A stretch of 9,180 nt of DNA from DATKSS01 sp049582065. GTDB taxonomy: Bacteria; Chloroflexota; Dormibacteria; Dormibacterales; Dormibacteraceae. Both the position numbers and the translations under genes were made by a program. Location of the stretch: the NCBI GenBank assembly GCA_049582065.1, contig JBAUTF010000295.1, positions 1-9,180 on the forward strand, in the 5' to 3' direction. The notes below the pieces were generated by a model. The model was given only the letters and a program-made list of their open reading frames with translations, did no database searches and was not told the DNA's origin. Shown here piece after piece: positions 1 to 5,407 of the stretch. How positions within the stretch are numbered: position 1 is the first letter of the stretch; each line of letters begins with the position of its first letter.

Positions 1-74
1 TGGAGGCGACGCCCAGAATCGAACTGGGGATGGAGGTTTTGCAGACCTCTGCCTTGCCACTTGGCTACGTCGCC
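1..74 (-). tRNA. tRNA-Cys (anticodon GCA)
   Basis: Read on the minus strand, this folds as a complete 74-nt cloverleaf. The acceptor stem is GGCGACG paired with CGTCGCC, and the D-arm has a GCC/GGC stem. The anticodon stem GAGGT/ACCTC carries the loop CTGCAAA, so the anticodon is GCA. A 4-nt variable loop follows, then the T-arm CCCAG-TTCGATT-CTGGG. The discriminator base is U73, a known identity element of tRNA-Cys, and the 3' CCA is encoded (positions 1-3). The gene sits at the very edge of the window, so nothing can be said about what follows it. It is divergent from the flavin reductase gene. Confidence 0.97.
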
Positions 75-88
75 GCCCGCTCCGATCG

Positions 89-94
89 ATTCTA
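89..94 (-). promoter_or_regulatory. Candidate -10 box for tRNA-Cys
   Basis: On the minus strand the hexamer TAGAAT lies 14 nt before the tRNA 5' end. Transcription would start about 8 nt upstream of the mature tRNA, a normal leader for RNase P removal. I see no good -35 hexamer at 16-18 bp, so this rests on one box and its position. Confidence 0.35.
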
Positions 95-127
95 CCTTCG
101 AGCGTCTTTCGGGCCGGCCCTGCCCGC

Positions 128-133
128 TAGGCT
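128..133 (+). promoter_or_regulatory. Candidate -10 box, leaderless start of flavin reductase
   Basis: TAGGCT ends exactly 8 nt before the TTG at 142. This is the same distance as between TATAAT and the tatA ATG at 6142. If functional, transcription would begin at or next to the start codon. The hexamer is only a moderate match and no clear -35 is visible. Confidence 0.3.
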
Positions 134-141
134 GTGGGCAC

Positions 142-615
142 TTGCCTGACCAGGAGTTCAGAGACGTCATGGCCCGGCTCCCGGCGGGCGTCGTGGTCGT
201 CAGCTCGCGTCTCGACGGCGAGTACAGAGGCATGACCGTGAGCAGCCTGGTTTCGATCTCCCTCGAGCCGCCGATGGTCCTCGTGGGGCTCGAGCGCGAG
301 TCGGCCACGAGGGCCGCGGTGCTCCAGGCAAGGGCTTTCAACGTGAGCGTGCTGACCAGGTCCCAGGAGTTCGTTGCGGACCGGCTCTCCGGTCGTGCGC
401 CCGCCATCGACCCCGCGTGGCGCATGCTGCCGCACCATCTGGGCGCGAACGGCATCCCGCTGGTCGACGGCTGCGCCGCCTGGCTCGAGTGCAGGCTCGT
501 CCAGGAATTCGAAGCCGGCGACCACGACATCTTCCTGGGTGAGGTGGAGGCGGTAGCCACCGGGTCGGGCGATCCGCTGGTCCTGTGGGACCGCGCTTTC
601 TGGACCCTGCGCTAG
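142..615 (+). CDS. Flavin reductase-like (FMN-binding split barrel) protein
   Basis: The predicted 157-aa protein fits the flavin reductase-like domain family, whose members bind FMN in a split barrel. They either reduce flavin with NAD(P)H for a partner monooxygenase or act as small flavoproteins. Visible family features are the N-terminal EFRDVMARLPAGVVVVSS strand-helix, then GMTVSSLVSISLEPPMVLVG (the 'GMTxSS...S.SxxPP' flavin-binding segment) and FNVSVLTRSQEFVADRLSG. The C-terminal part, GDHDIFLGEVEAV, corresponds to the usual 'DH.i.iGeV' strand. The start is TTG 142, nine codons before ATG 169, because the family helix DPxEFR begins there. A TTG at 61 is also in frame but lies inside the tRNA. 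No partner oxygenase is nearby, so the substrate is unknown. Its TAG stop overlaps the stop of the convergent zincin gene. The family call is firm; the physiological role is not. Confidence 0.85.
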   Translation: MPDQEFRDVMARLPAGVVVVSSRLDGEYRGMTVSSLVSISLEPPMVLVGLERESATRAAVLQARAFNVSVLTRSQEFVADRLSGRAPAIDPAWRMLPHHLGANGIPLVDGCAAWLECRLVQEFEAGDHDIFLGEVEAVATGSGDPLVLWDRAFWTLR

Positions 616-923
616 AAGGGCAGGTCGTCCTCCTCCATCCCGAAGTGGTGGCCGACCTCGTGGAGGATGGTGCGCCGGACCTCCTCCACCAGTTGGTCGA
701 GCGACTCCGCCCCCTGCTCGTGGGCGCGCTTGAATAGAGTGATGCGCTCCGGCATGCCGAGGTCGACCAGAGCCGTCGCGCCCTCATACAGCCCCATCAA
801 ACCCTCCGGCGAGCTTTCCTCGATGATGAAGATCGTGTTCTCGAGATAGGGTCTGAACTCGTCCGGGATCGAGTCGACCGCCTCCTGCGCCGCCGCCTCG
901 AATTGCTTCATGCTCACCCTCAT
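612..923 (-). CDS. Small zincin-like metallopeptidase family protein
   Basis: The 103-aa protein belongs to the short single-domain zincin family widespread in Actinomycetota and Chloroflexota (Pfam Zincin_1/DUF1025 type). Residues 87-101 read LHEVGHHFGMEEDDL. This contains the HExxH zinc motif (H88, E89, H92) and the family's HHFG(M/L) extension. The rest is the usual core, with a 'P.e.r..l.n..i.iEe' strand and a central loop SSPEGLMGLYEG. No signal peptide is visible, so it is probably cytoplasmic. Its substrate is unknown in the family. Start choices are ATG 923 and ATG 911; GAGGGTGAG just upstream of ATG 911 resembles a ribosome-binding site, giving a 99-aa form. The gene overlaps its neighbours at both ends: CTAG 612-615 carries both convergent stops and CATG carries both divergent starts. 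Confidence 0.88.
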   Translation of the reverse strand: MRVSMKQFEAAAQEAVDSIPDEFRPYLENTIFIIEESSPEGLMGLYEGATALVDLGMPERITLFKRAHEQGAESLDQLVEEVRRTILHEVGHHFGMEEDDLPF

Positions 924-1782
924 GCATGAATTGAAGCGCGTGGTCGTCGTCGGCGCCGGAACGATGGGCTCCCAGATTGCACTCCAGACGGCGCTCAGCG
1001 GCCGCTACGACGTGACCCTGGTCGACGCCGTCGCGGGCCAGCTCGAGAAGGCAAGGGCGCAGAACCGGCGCCTGCTCGACCGCTCGGTAGAGAAAGGTCG
1101 GCTGACCAGGGAGGCGGCGGACCAGGCGCTCACCCGCATCACCGACTCGGGCGACCTTGCATCGGCCGCGCCGTCAGCGGACATGGTGATCGAAGCCGTC
1201 ATCGAGGATTTCGACGCCAAGAAGAGCGTATTCGAGGCGCTCGGGATGCACGCGAAGAAGGATGCGATCGTGACCAGCAACTCCAGCACCATCGCGATCA
1301 GCCGGCTCGCCGATTTCACCGGCCACCCTGACCGCTGCTGCAACACTCACTTCTTCCACCCGGTCACGGTGATGCAGCTCTGTGAAGTCGTGCGCGGACC
1401 GAGGACGTCGGAGCAGACGGTCGAGACGGCGATGGAGTTCGTGCGCAGCATCGACCGCACACCCGTGCTCCTGCAGAAAGAGATCTGGGGCTTCATCGTC
1501 AACCGGATCCTCTTTGCCGCCTCGGAGGAGGCGATGCGCCTGCTCGAGGGCGGTTACGCGAGCGCCGAGGACATCGACACGGCAGTTCAGAAAGGGCTCA
1601 ACTGGCCGATGGGCCCGTTCCACCTCCTGGACTTCAGCGGCCTCGACATCTTTTATGGCGCGATGAAGGACCGCCACCGCCAGGGCGAAGGCTCGGACGC
1701 GCCCGAGGTGCTTCGCAAGCTCGTCGAGGCGGGCCATCTCGGGCGAAAGAGCGGGCGCGGTTTCTTCGACTACTCGACCTAG
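922..1782 (+). CDS. 3-hydroxybutyryl-CoA / 3-hydroxyacyl-CoA dehydrogenase
   Basis: This NAD(P)-dependent enzyme interconverts 3-hydroxyacyl-CoA and 3-oxoacyl-CoA, in fatty-acid or phenylacetate degradation or in butyrate/PHB metabolism. The 286-aa length is typical of the single-domain-pair Hbd/PaaH/FadB2 type. The Rossmann motif GAGTMG lies at residues 11-16. Catalytic positions match the family: Ser122 in SNSSTI, His143 in THFFHP, Glu155 in CEVV and Asn194 in GFIVNRIL. The C-terminal dimerisation part ends with GHLGRKSGRGFFDYS, which is near-universal in the family. I chose ATG 922 because the family rarely has more than about ten residues before the glycine motif. ATG 910 is also in frame and would add MLTL. 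The gene is divergent from the zincin with no intergenic space, so any promoter lies inside the other gene. No thiolase or enoyl-CoA hydratase is adjacent, so the pathway cannot be fixed. Confidence 0.93.
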   Translation: MHELKRVVVVGAGTMGSQIALQTALSGRYDVTLVDAVAGQLEKARAQNRRLLDRSVEKGRLTREAADQALTRITDSGDLASAAPSADMVIEAVIEDFDAKKSVFEALGMHAKKDAIVTSNSSTIAISRLADFTGHPDRCCNTHFFHPVTVMQLCEVVRGPRTSEQTVETAMEFVRSIDRTPVLLQKEIWGFIVNRILFAASEEAMRLLEGGYASAEDIDTAVQKGLNWPMGPFHLLDFSGLDIFYGAMKDRHRQGEGSDAPEVLRKLVEAGHLGRKSGRGFFDYST

Positions 1783-1792
1783 TCAAGCGGGG

Positions 1793-1798
1793 CAGAAT
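1793..1798 (+). promoter_or_regulatory. Candidate -10 box for the UAA tRNA
   Basis: CAGAAT ends 7 nt before the first base of the tRNA, so transcription would start at or within a base of the mature 5' end. No convincing -35 is visible; the region upstream is the end of the dehydrogenase gene. Confidence 0.3.
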
Positions 1799-1805
1799 TG
1801 ATGTT

Positions 1806-1878
1806 GCCCCCGTAGCCCAATGGAAGAGGCAGCCGGCTTAAACCCGGTCCAGCGCGGGTTCGACCCCCGCCGGGGGTA
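1806..1878 (+). tRNA. Class I tRNA with UAA anticodon (Leu by anticodon)
   Basis: A 73-nt cloverleaf without encoded CCA. The acceptor stem GCCCCCG/CGGGGGT has a G1-U72 wobble. The D-stem is GCCC against AGGC with one mismatch (C13-A22), and the D-loop carries GG. The anticodon stem GCCGG/CCGGT has the loop CTTAAAC, so positions 34-36 (1839-1841) are TAA, reading the Leu codon UUA. The variable loop is only CCAGC (5 nt), and the T-arm is GCGGG-TTCGACC-CCCGC. The discriminator is A73, consistent with Leu. Bacterial tRNA-Leu is normally class II with a long variable arm, so this short form is atypical and its amino-acid identity should be treated as open. That it is a tRNA fold is nearly certain. 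Confidence 0.85.
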
Positions 1879-1896
1879 TTGCCACGGCAGTCCGCC

Positions 1897-1902
1897 TACA
1901 AT
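1897..1902 (+). promoter_or_regulatory. Candidate -10 box before the DUF4177-like gene
   Basis: TACAAT is followed 10 nt later by the ATG at 1913. Its context GCCTACAATCG closely matches GCCTATAATCG before tatA. A TTGCCA at 1879-1884 resembles a -35 but is only 12 bp away, too close for a standard sigma-70 promoter. The predicted mRNA would have at most a few untranslated bases. Confidence 0.45.
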
Positions 1903-1912
1903 CGTTCGAGAG

Positions 1913-2242
1913 ATGTCTGTGCGTTCAGAAGAAGATCCCGACGAGGAACCGGACGAGCCGGCGCGACCCGATCAACCGGGCGGCGGCCCGCAGGCGATGG
2001 GCCCCGTGCCGTCGGTGGGCCTGCCCGCGCGCGAGTGGGAGTTCTCGACGCAGGTCATCACTGTGGCCCAGGTTGCTGACGGCGTCACCCTGGTCAAGCT
2101 CCTGCAGGAGGCCGGCGTCGAGGGCTGGGACCTGGCCGAGGTGATCGACGGGGGGGACAAGCGCGTGCTCCTGATGCGGAGACCGAAGCGCTCATCTCAT
2201 GAGTCGCGACGGGTGGGTTTCGCGCCTCCGATACGGAACTGA
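1913..2242 (+). CDS. Small DUF4177-like protein with acidic N-terminus
   Basis: A 109-aa protein in two parts. Residues 1-40 are a low-complexity, acidic, proline-rich tail (SEEDPDEEPDEP), probably disordered. Residues 42-91 resemble the DUF4177 fold: an opening 'WEF' strand, a helix LVKLLQEAG, the hallmark EGWDLAEVI (family 'GaeGWELv.v') and a final strand VLLMRRP. The function of this family is not established. Start ATG 1913 follows the TACAAT box; the frame is open further upstream only through the tRNA. No Shine-Dalgarno is visible at usable spacing. The TGA stop (2240-2242) overlaps the CTG at 2239 that would open the response regulator frame, which suggests translational coupling of the two. 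Family assignment is by motif only. Confidence 0.65.
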   Translation: MSVRSEEDPDEEPDEPARPDQPGGGPQAMGPVPSVGLPAREWEFSTQVITVAQVADGVTLVKLLQEAGVEGWDLAEVIDGGDKRVLLMRRPKRSSHESRRVGFAPPIRN

Positions 2243-2961
2243 CCAACCCGCCCACTCGCCGCAGGCGGCGCATCCTCCTGGTCGAGGATGACGCCCCGAC
2301 CAGGATGCTCGTAGCCGAGGTGTGCAGGCTCCAGGGCCACGACGTGCTCGAGGCGGCCACGGGAAGCCAGGCCCTCGAGCTCGCCACGAGCGGCCAGCCC
2401 GACCTTGTGCTCGTGGACTGGGTGCTGCCCGACATCAGCGGCATCGAGGTCATTCGCGAGCTGCGCCGGCAGGGCCTCACCAGCCCGATGGTCATGCTGA
2501 CCGGCCGCTCGACCAAGATGGACGAGGTCGTCGGGCTCGAGGTGGGCGCCGACGACTACATCACCAAGCCGTTCGATTCGCGGATCCTCGCTGCTCGCAT
2601 CAACGCCCACCTGAGGCGTTCCGCGCTCGCTGAGAGCGGTGGCGGGCGGGAGGGAGTCCTCACGATCGGCGCACTGCAGATCGACAACGCCGCGCGACGG
2701 GTCAAGATCGCCGGCGAGGAGATCATCCTCACCATGACCGAGTTCAACCTCCTCGCCGTCCTGGCGGCCAACCCAGAGCGTGTCCTGACCCGCGCGCAGC
2801 TGCGCGACAAGGTGTGGGGCTACCCGCACGACCTCGACGACCATTCGGTGGACCCTCACGTGCAGAGGCTCAGGCGCAAGCTCTCGGAGCACTCGAACAC
2901 AGGTGTCAGCCTGGAGGCCGTACCGGGCCTGGGTTATCGCCTCTCGGTCAAGACTGGTTGA
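2239..2961 (+). CDS. OmpR/PhoB-family response regulator, probable CTG start
   Basis: A two-component response regulator with an N-terminal receiver and a C-terminal winged-helix DNA-binding domain, acting as a transcription factor after phosphorylation. Numbered from CTG 2239 (240 aa), the receiver has the acidic pocket E16-D17-D18 in ILLVEDD, phospho-acceptor Asp60 in VLVDWVLPD, Thr88 in MLTGRS and Lys110 in TKPFD. The winged helix spans roughly 140-236, with LTMTEFNLLAVLAANP, the recognition helix region DDHSVDPHVQRLRRKL and the wing GLGYRL. The first canonical start codon is ATG 2305, but starting there deletes beta-strand 1 and the acidic pocket. The frame is open back to a TGA at 2200-2202 and contains no ATG, GTG or TTG before 2305. 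CTG 2239, overlapping the preceding stop as CTGA, is the most plausible start. No histidine kinase lies beside it. Confidence 0.88.
   Translation: MTNPPTRRRRRILLVEDDAPTRMLVAEVCRLQGHDVLEAATGSQALELATSGQPDLVLVDWVLPDISGIEVIRELRRQGLTSPMVMLTGRSTKMDEVVGLEVGADDYITKPFDSRILAARINAHLRRSALAESGGGREGVLTIGALQIDNAARRVKIAGEEIILTMTEFNLLAVLAANPERVLTRAQLRDKVWGYPHDLDDHSVDPHVQRLRRKLSEHSNTGVSLEAVPGLGYRLSVKTG
2257..2270 (+). repeat. Perfect inverted repeat in the response regulator leader
   Basis: CGCCGC and GCGGCG flank a 2-nt AG, giving a perfect 6-bp GC-only inverted repeat (as RNA, a 5-bp stem with a CAGG loop). It encodes most of a run of five arginines (residues 7-11), just after the proposed CTG start and just before the receiver. 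It may be codon coincidence or an mRNA hairpin affecting initiation. Confidence 0.4.
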
Positions 2962-2966
2962 CGGAC

Positions 2967-3944
2967 GTGGCGGAAGAGCCTCAAGCGCTCTTCGGCCCGG
3001 TGACCGCCGATCTCGCGACGGTCGAGGCAAGCCTGCGCGCTGAGATCCGTGGCGATCCTTCGGTCGTCTCCGCACCCATGGCGGACCTTTTCGAGGCGGG
3101 CGGCAAGCGGATCCGGCCCGCGCTGGTCCTGCTTTCGGCCCGCTGCGGACACTACGAAATCGCCGACCTGCTGCCTGCCGCGACGGCGGTCGAGCTCACT
3201 CACGCGGCAACCCTGGTGCACGACGATGTGATCGACCGGTCGGATTTCAGGCGCGGACGTCCCACGGTCGCCGTATCGCGCGGTGACGAATCGGCGATCG
3301 TCATCGGTGATTTCTACTTTGCCAAGGCGTACGAGGTGGCGGCGCGCACTCGGTCCGCCGAGGTGGTCGCCATCCTGGCCCGCTCGGTGATGGAGATCTG
3401 CGCGGGCGAGGTCAGGCAGCAGGCGATCCGATATCAGTACACGACCGGCGTGGACGAGTACATGAGAAGAATCGAAGCCAAGACGGCGAGCCTGTTGGCT
3501 GCCTGTTGCGATATCGGCGCGCTGCTCGGGGGCCTGAGCGACGGCGAACGCGCGGCCTTGCGGGAATACGGACGCCAGCTCGGCCTCGCGTTCCAGATCG
3601 CAGACGACGTGCTCGACTACATCGGCACCGAAGGAGAGCTCGGCAAGCCGATCGGTCACGACGTCGAAGAAGGATTCGCGACCCTGCCTTTGATGCTCGC
3701 GATGAAAGACGAGTCGGTATCGAAAGAGCTGGGCATGATGCTCGACATCGATCAAAAGCTCAATGCGCAAGAAGCCAACAGAGTTGTCGAAGCTGTCTCC
3801 CTCAGCAGCGGTCCGGCGGAAGCGTTGAAGCGGGCACGAGAACATGCGACCGCAGCGCGCGACCAGTTGATAAAGCTCGCCCCCGGCGACGCGACGATCG
3901 CGCTCGAGGGGCTGGCGGACTACGTGGTTTCCCGAAAGCTCTAA
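2967..3944 (+). CDS. Long-chain polyprenyl diphosphate synthase
   Basis: A trans-prenyltransferase that adds isopentenyl diphosphate units to an allylic primer, making the side chain of menaquinone or ubiquinone. The 325-aa protein shows the family in order: GGKRIRPALV (residues 45-54), first aspartate-rich motif DDVID (86-90) followed by RRGRPTV, GDFYFAKA, and second motif DDVLD (213-217) followed by GKPIGHDVEEGFATLP. The usual Lys of 'EGK.TLP' is Phe here. The fifth residue before the first DDxxD is Ala rather than an aromatic residue, which in this family goes with long products (C30 or more). GTG 2967 is the chosen start. TTG 2958, which overlaps the preceding stop as TTGA, is a close alternative adding three residues. 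It follows the response regulator almost without a gap and precedes a tetrapyrrole gene, fitting a respiratory cofactor role. Confidence 0.92.
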   Translation: MAEEPQALFGPVTADLATVEASLRAEIRGDPSVVSAPMADLFEAGGKRIRPALVLLSARCGHYEIADLLPAATAVELTHAATLVHDDVIDRSDFRRGRPTVAVSRGDESAIVIGDFYFAKAYEVAARTRSAEVVAILARSVMEICAGEVRQQAIRYQYTTGVDEYMRRIEAKTASLLAACCDIGALLGGLSDGERAALREYGRQLGLAFQIADDVLDYIGTEGELGKPIGHDVEEGFATLPLMLAMKDESVSKELGMMLDIDQKLNAQEANRVVEAVSLSSGPAEALKRAREHATAARDQLIKLAPGDATIALEGLADYVVSRKL

Positions 3945-3945
3945 T
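3940..3945 (+). promoter_or_regulatory. Candidate -10 box overlapping the prenyl synthase stop
   Basis: TCTAAT includes the TAA stop of the prenyl synthase. Exactly 8 nt later comes a GTG (3954), the same spacing as at tatA and at the flavin reductase. The GTG opens a tiny frame ending in ATGA at the start of the next gene. The box is plausible but could be chance. Confidence 0.25.
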
Positions 3946-3976
3946 CTGTCGACGTGTCCCGGGTGGGGATGGTGGC

Positions 3977-5407
3977 ATGAGCAGGGTCCGGCTCGTCGGT
4001 GTAGGACCTGGACATCCTGAACTGGCCACCGTGCAGGCAGTCGAAGCGATCAAGCACGCAGACGTCATCCGCCACTGCGATGGTTGTGGCGCCGGACTGC
4101 TGCACCTTGCACCGGCCACGGCCGACATCGCGCCGCTGGAATCGCATGACGAGGTCATCCGTCTCGCGCGCGGCGGCCGAAGCGTCACGGTGCTGTTTCC
4201 CGGCAACCCGTACGCGTTCTCGAACGGCAGCGAGCTCGCTGAGAAGCTGGACCGCGCAGGCGTGGACTTCGAAGCGCTGCCCGGTCTCATCGTCGAGCTC
4301 GCGGCTCCGATGATGAGCGGCATTCCGCTGACCATTGAGGGTCTGTCCGCGTCGATCGGCCTCGGCCTCGTCAAAGGCGGAGAGACGGTGGTGCTCAGGC
4401 TCGCATCCGGCTGGTGGGAGTCGGGCATCAGCGCGTTGCTCGCCGAAGGCCGCTCGGCCGAAACGCCGGCGGCGCTGCTTCTCAATCCCGGCTTGCCGGG
4501 CCAGCACCGCGTGAGCGGGCCCCTCGGCGAGCTGCTGCGCAAGGCCACCACATACGGTCTTCGCGGGGACGCGCTGCTTGTGCTCGGTCCTGGCGTCGAC
4601 ATGGCCGAGCGTCTCGACACCATGTCGAGGCGTCCGCTGCACGGGCGGCGCGTCCTCATCACGCGTTCGCGGCACCAGGTCGACCCGTTCCGGCGTGAGC
4701 TGGTCGACCTCGGCGCGGCGGTGATCGAGGTCCCGACCCTCGAGATCCGGCCGATGCCTACCGACGAGCGCGTCGGCAACGCAATCAAGAACCTGGAGCG
4801 CACAGCGCTCGTCATCTTCGCTTCGGCCAACGCGGTCGACATCTTTTTTCAGATGCTGCTCGGGACCGGCGCCGACGCTCGGGCGCTGCACACGTCCAAG
4901 CTGTGCGCCATCGGCCAGGAGACGGCCGAGTCACTGGAGCGCCACGGCCTGCGGCCCGAGCTGGTCACGTCCGAATACACCGCCGAAGGCCTGGCCAAAG
5001 CCCTCGAGGGTTGGGAGATGAAGGGCATGCGCGTGCTGGTGCCGCGTGCCGAGGTCGCGCGCGACGCTCTACCATCCCTGCTGGCCAATCGTGGTGCAGA
5101 AGTCGAGATCCTTCCGGTCTACCGTTCGATGTGCCCGCCTGAAGCGGGTCCCGCTCTGCTGCAGCTCTTCAACGGTGAAGGTGTGGACGTGATCACGTTC
5201 ACCAGCTCTTCCACCGTCTACAACTTCGTGAAGGCATTTCCAGAGGACCGCCTTCCCGCGATCCTGGGTGACGCCGAGGTGGCCTGCATGGGCCCGGTCA
5301 CCGCCGACACGGCGCGCAAGCTCGGCCTGACCGTCGCGATCGTGGCGCGCGAGTACACGACGCATGGCCTGGTGCAGGCCATCGCCGAAGCGGCGGCACG
5401 GAAATGA
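3977..5407 (+). CDS. hemD: SUMT-like methyltransferase / uroporphyrinogen-III synthase fusion
   Basis: A 476-aa two-domain protein. Residues 1-215 have the tetrapyrrole (corrin/porphyrin) methylase fold: VRLVGVGPGHPEL at the N-terminus, VLFPGNPYAF near 72-81, an LPGLIVELAAP segment near 101-111 and SGIPLT near 114-119. Residues 222-476 are uroporphyrinogen-III synthase, which cyclises hydroxymethylbilane to uroporphyrinogen III for haem, sirohaem and corrinoids. They show GRRVLITRSR, FASANAVDIFF, AIGQETAESL, MRVLVPRAEVARD, FTSSSTVYNF, MGPVTADTARKLGL and a final YTTHGLVQAI. The arrangement matches CobA-HemD fusions known from Actinomycetota and Firmicutes. The methylase half is degenerate at several normally conserved motifs, so only the HemD activity is confidently predicted. 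Start ATG 3977 is the first in-frame start after the preceding gene, with GGATGG/GGTGG upstream as a weak ribosome-binding site. It overlaps the next gene by ATGA. Confidence 0.88.
   Translation: MSRVRLVGVGPGHPELATVQAVEAIKHADVIRHCDGCGAGLLHLAPATADIAPLESHDEVIRLARGGRSVTVLFPGNPYAFSNGSELAEKLDRAGVDFEALPGLIVELAAPMMSGIPLTIEGLSASIGLGLVKGGETVVLRLASGWWESGISALLAEGRSAETPAALLLNPGLPGQHRVSGPLGELLRKATTYGLRGDALLVLGPGVDMAERLDTMSRRPLHGRRVLITRSRHQVDPFRRELVDLGAAVIEVPTLEIRPMPTDERVGNAIKNLERTALVIFASANAVDIFFQMLLGTGADARALHTSKLCAIGQETAESLERHGLRPELVTSEYTAEGLAKALEGWEMKGMRVLVPRAEVARDALPSLLANRGAEVEILPVYRSMCPPEAGPALLQLFNGEGVDVITFTSSSTVYNFVKAFPEDRLPAILGDAEVACMGPVTADTARKLGLTVAIVAREYTTHGLVQAIAEAAARK

Noticed and set aside
61..141. 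N-terminal extension of the flavin reductase from TTG 61
   Set aside because: It begins inside the tRNA-Cys gene, and the added residues have no counterpart in the family.
1174..1737. Long minus-strand open frame inside the dehydrogenase
   Set aside because: Typical antisense frame in high-GC coding DNA; the translation has no domain features. The same applies to minus-strand frames at 2197-3075, 2934-3845, 3802-4842, 3941-4891 and 7165-7926.
1820..1912. Extension of the DUF4177-like protein starting inside the tRNA
   Set aside because: The ATG at 1820 lies in the D-loop of the tRNA; the reading frame there is incidental.
2199..2291. Short frame from ATG 2199
   Set aside because: It is about 30 codons with no recognisable pattern, in the third frame between two real genes.
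3506..3976. Upstream extension of the hemD fusion over the prenyl synthase gene
   Set aside because: It encodes an arginine-rich shadow of the prenyl synthase; conserved protein starts at ATG 3977.
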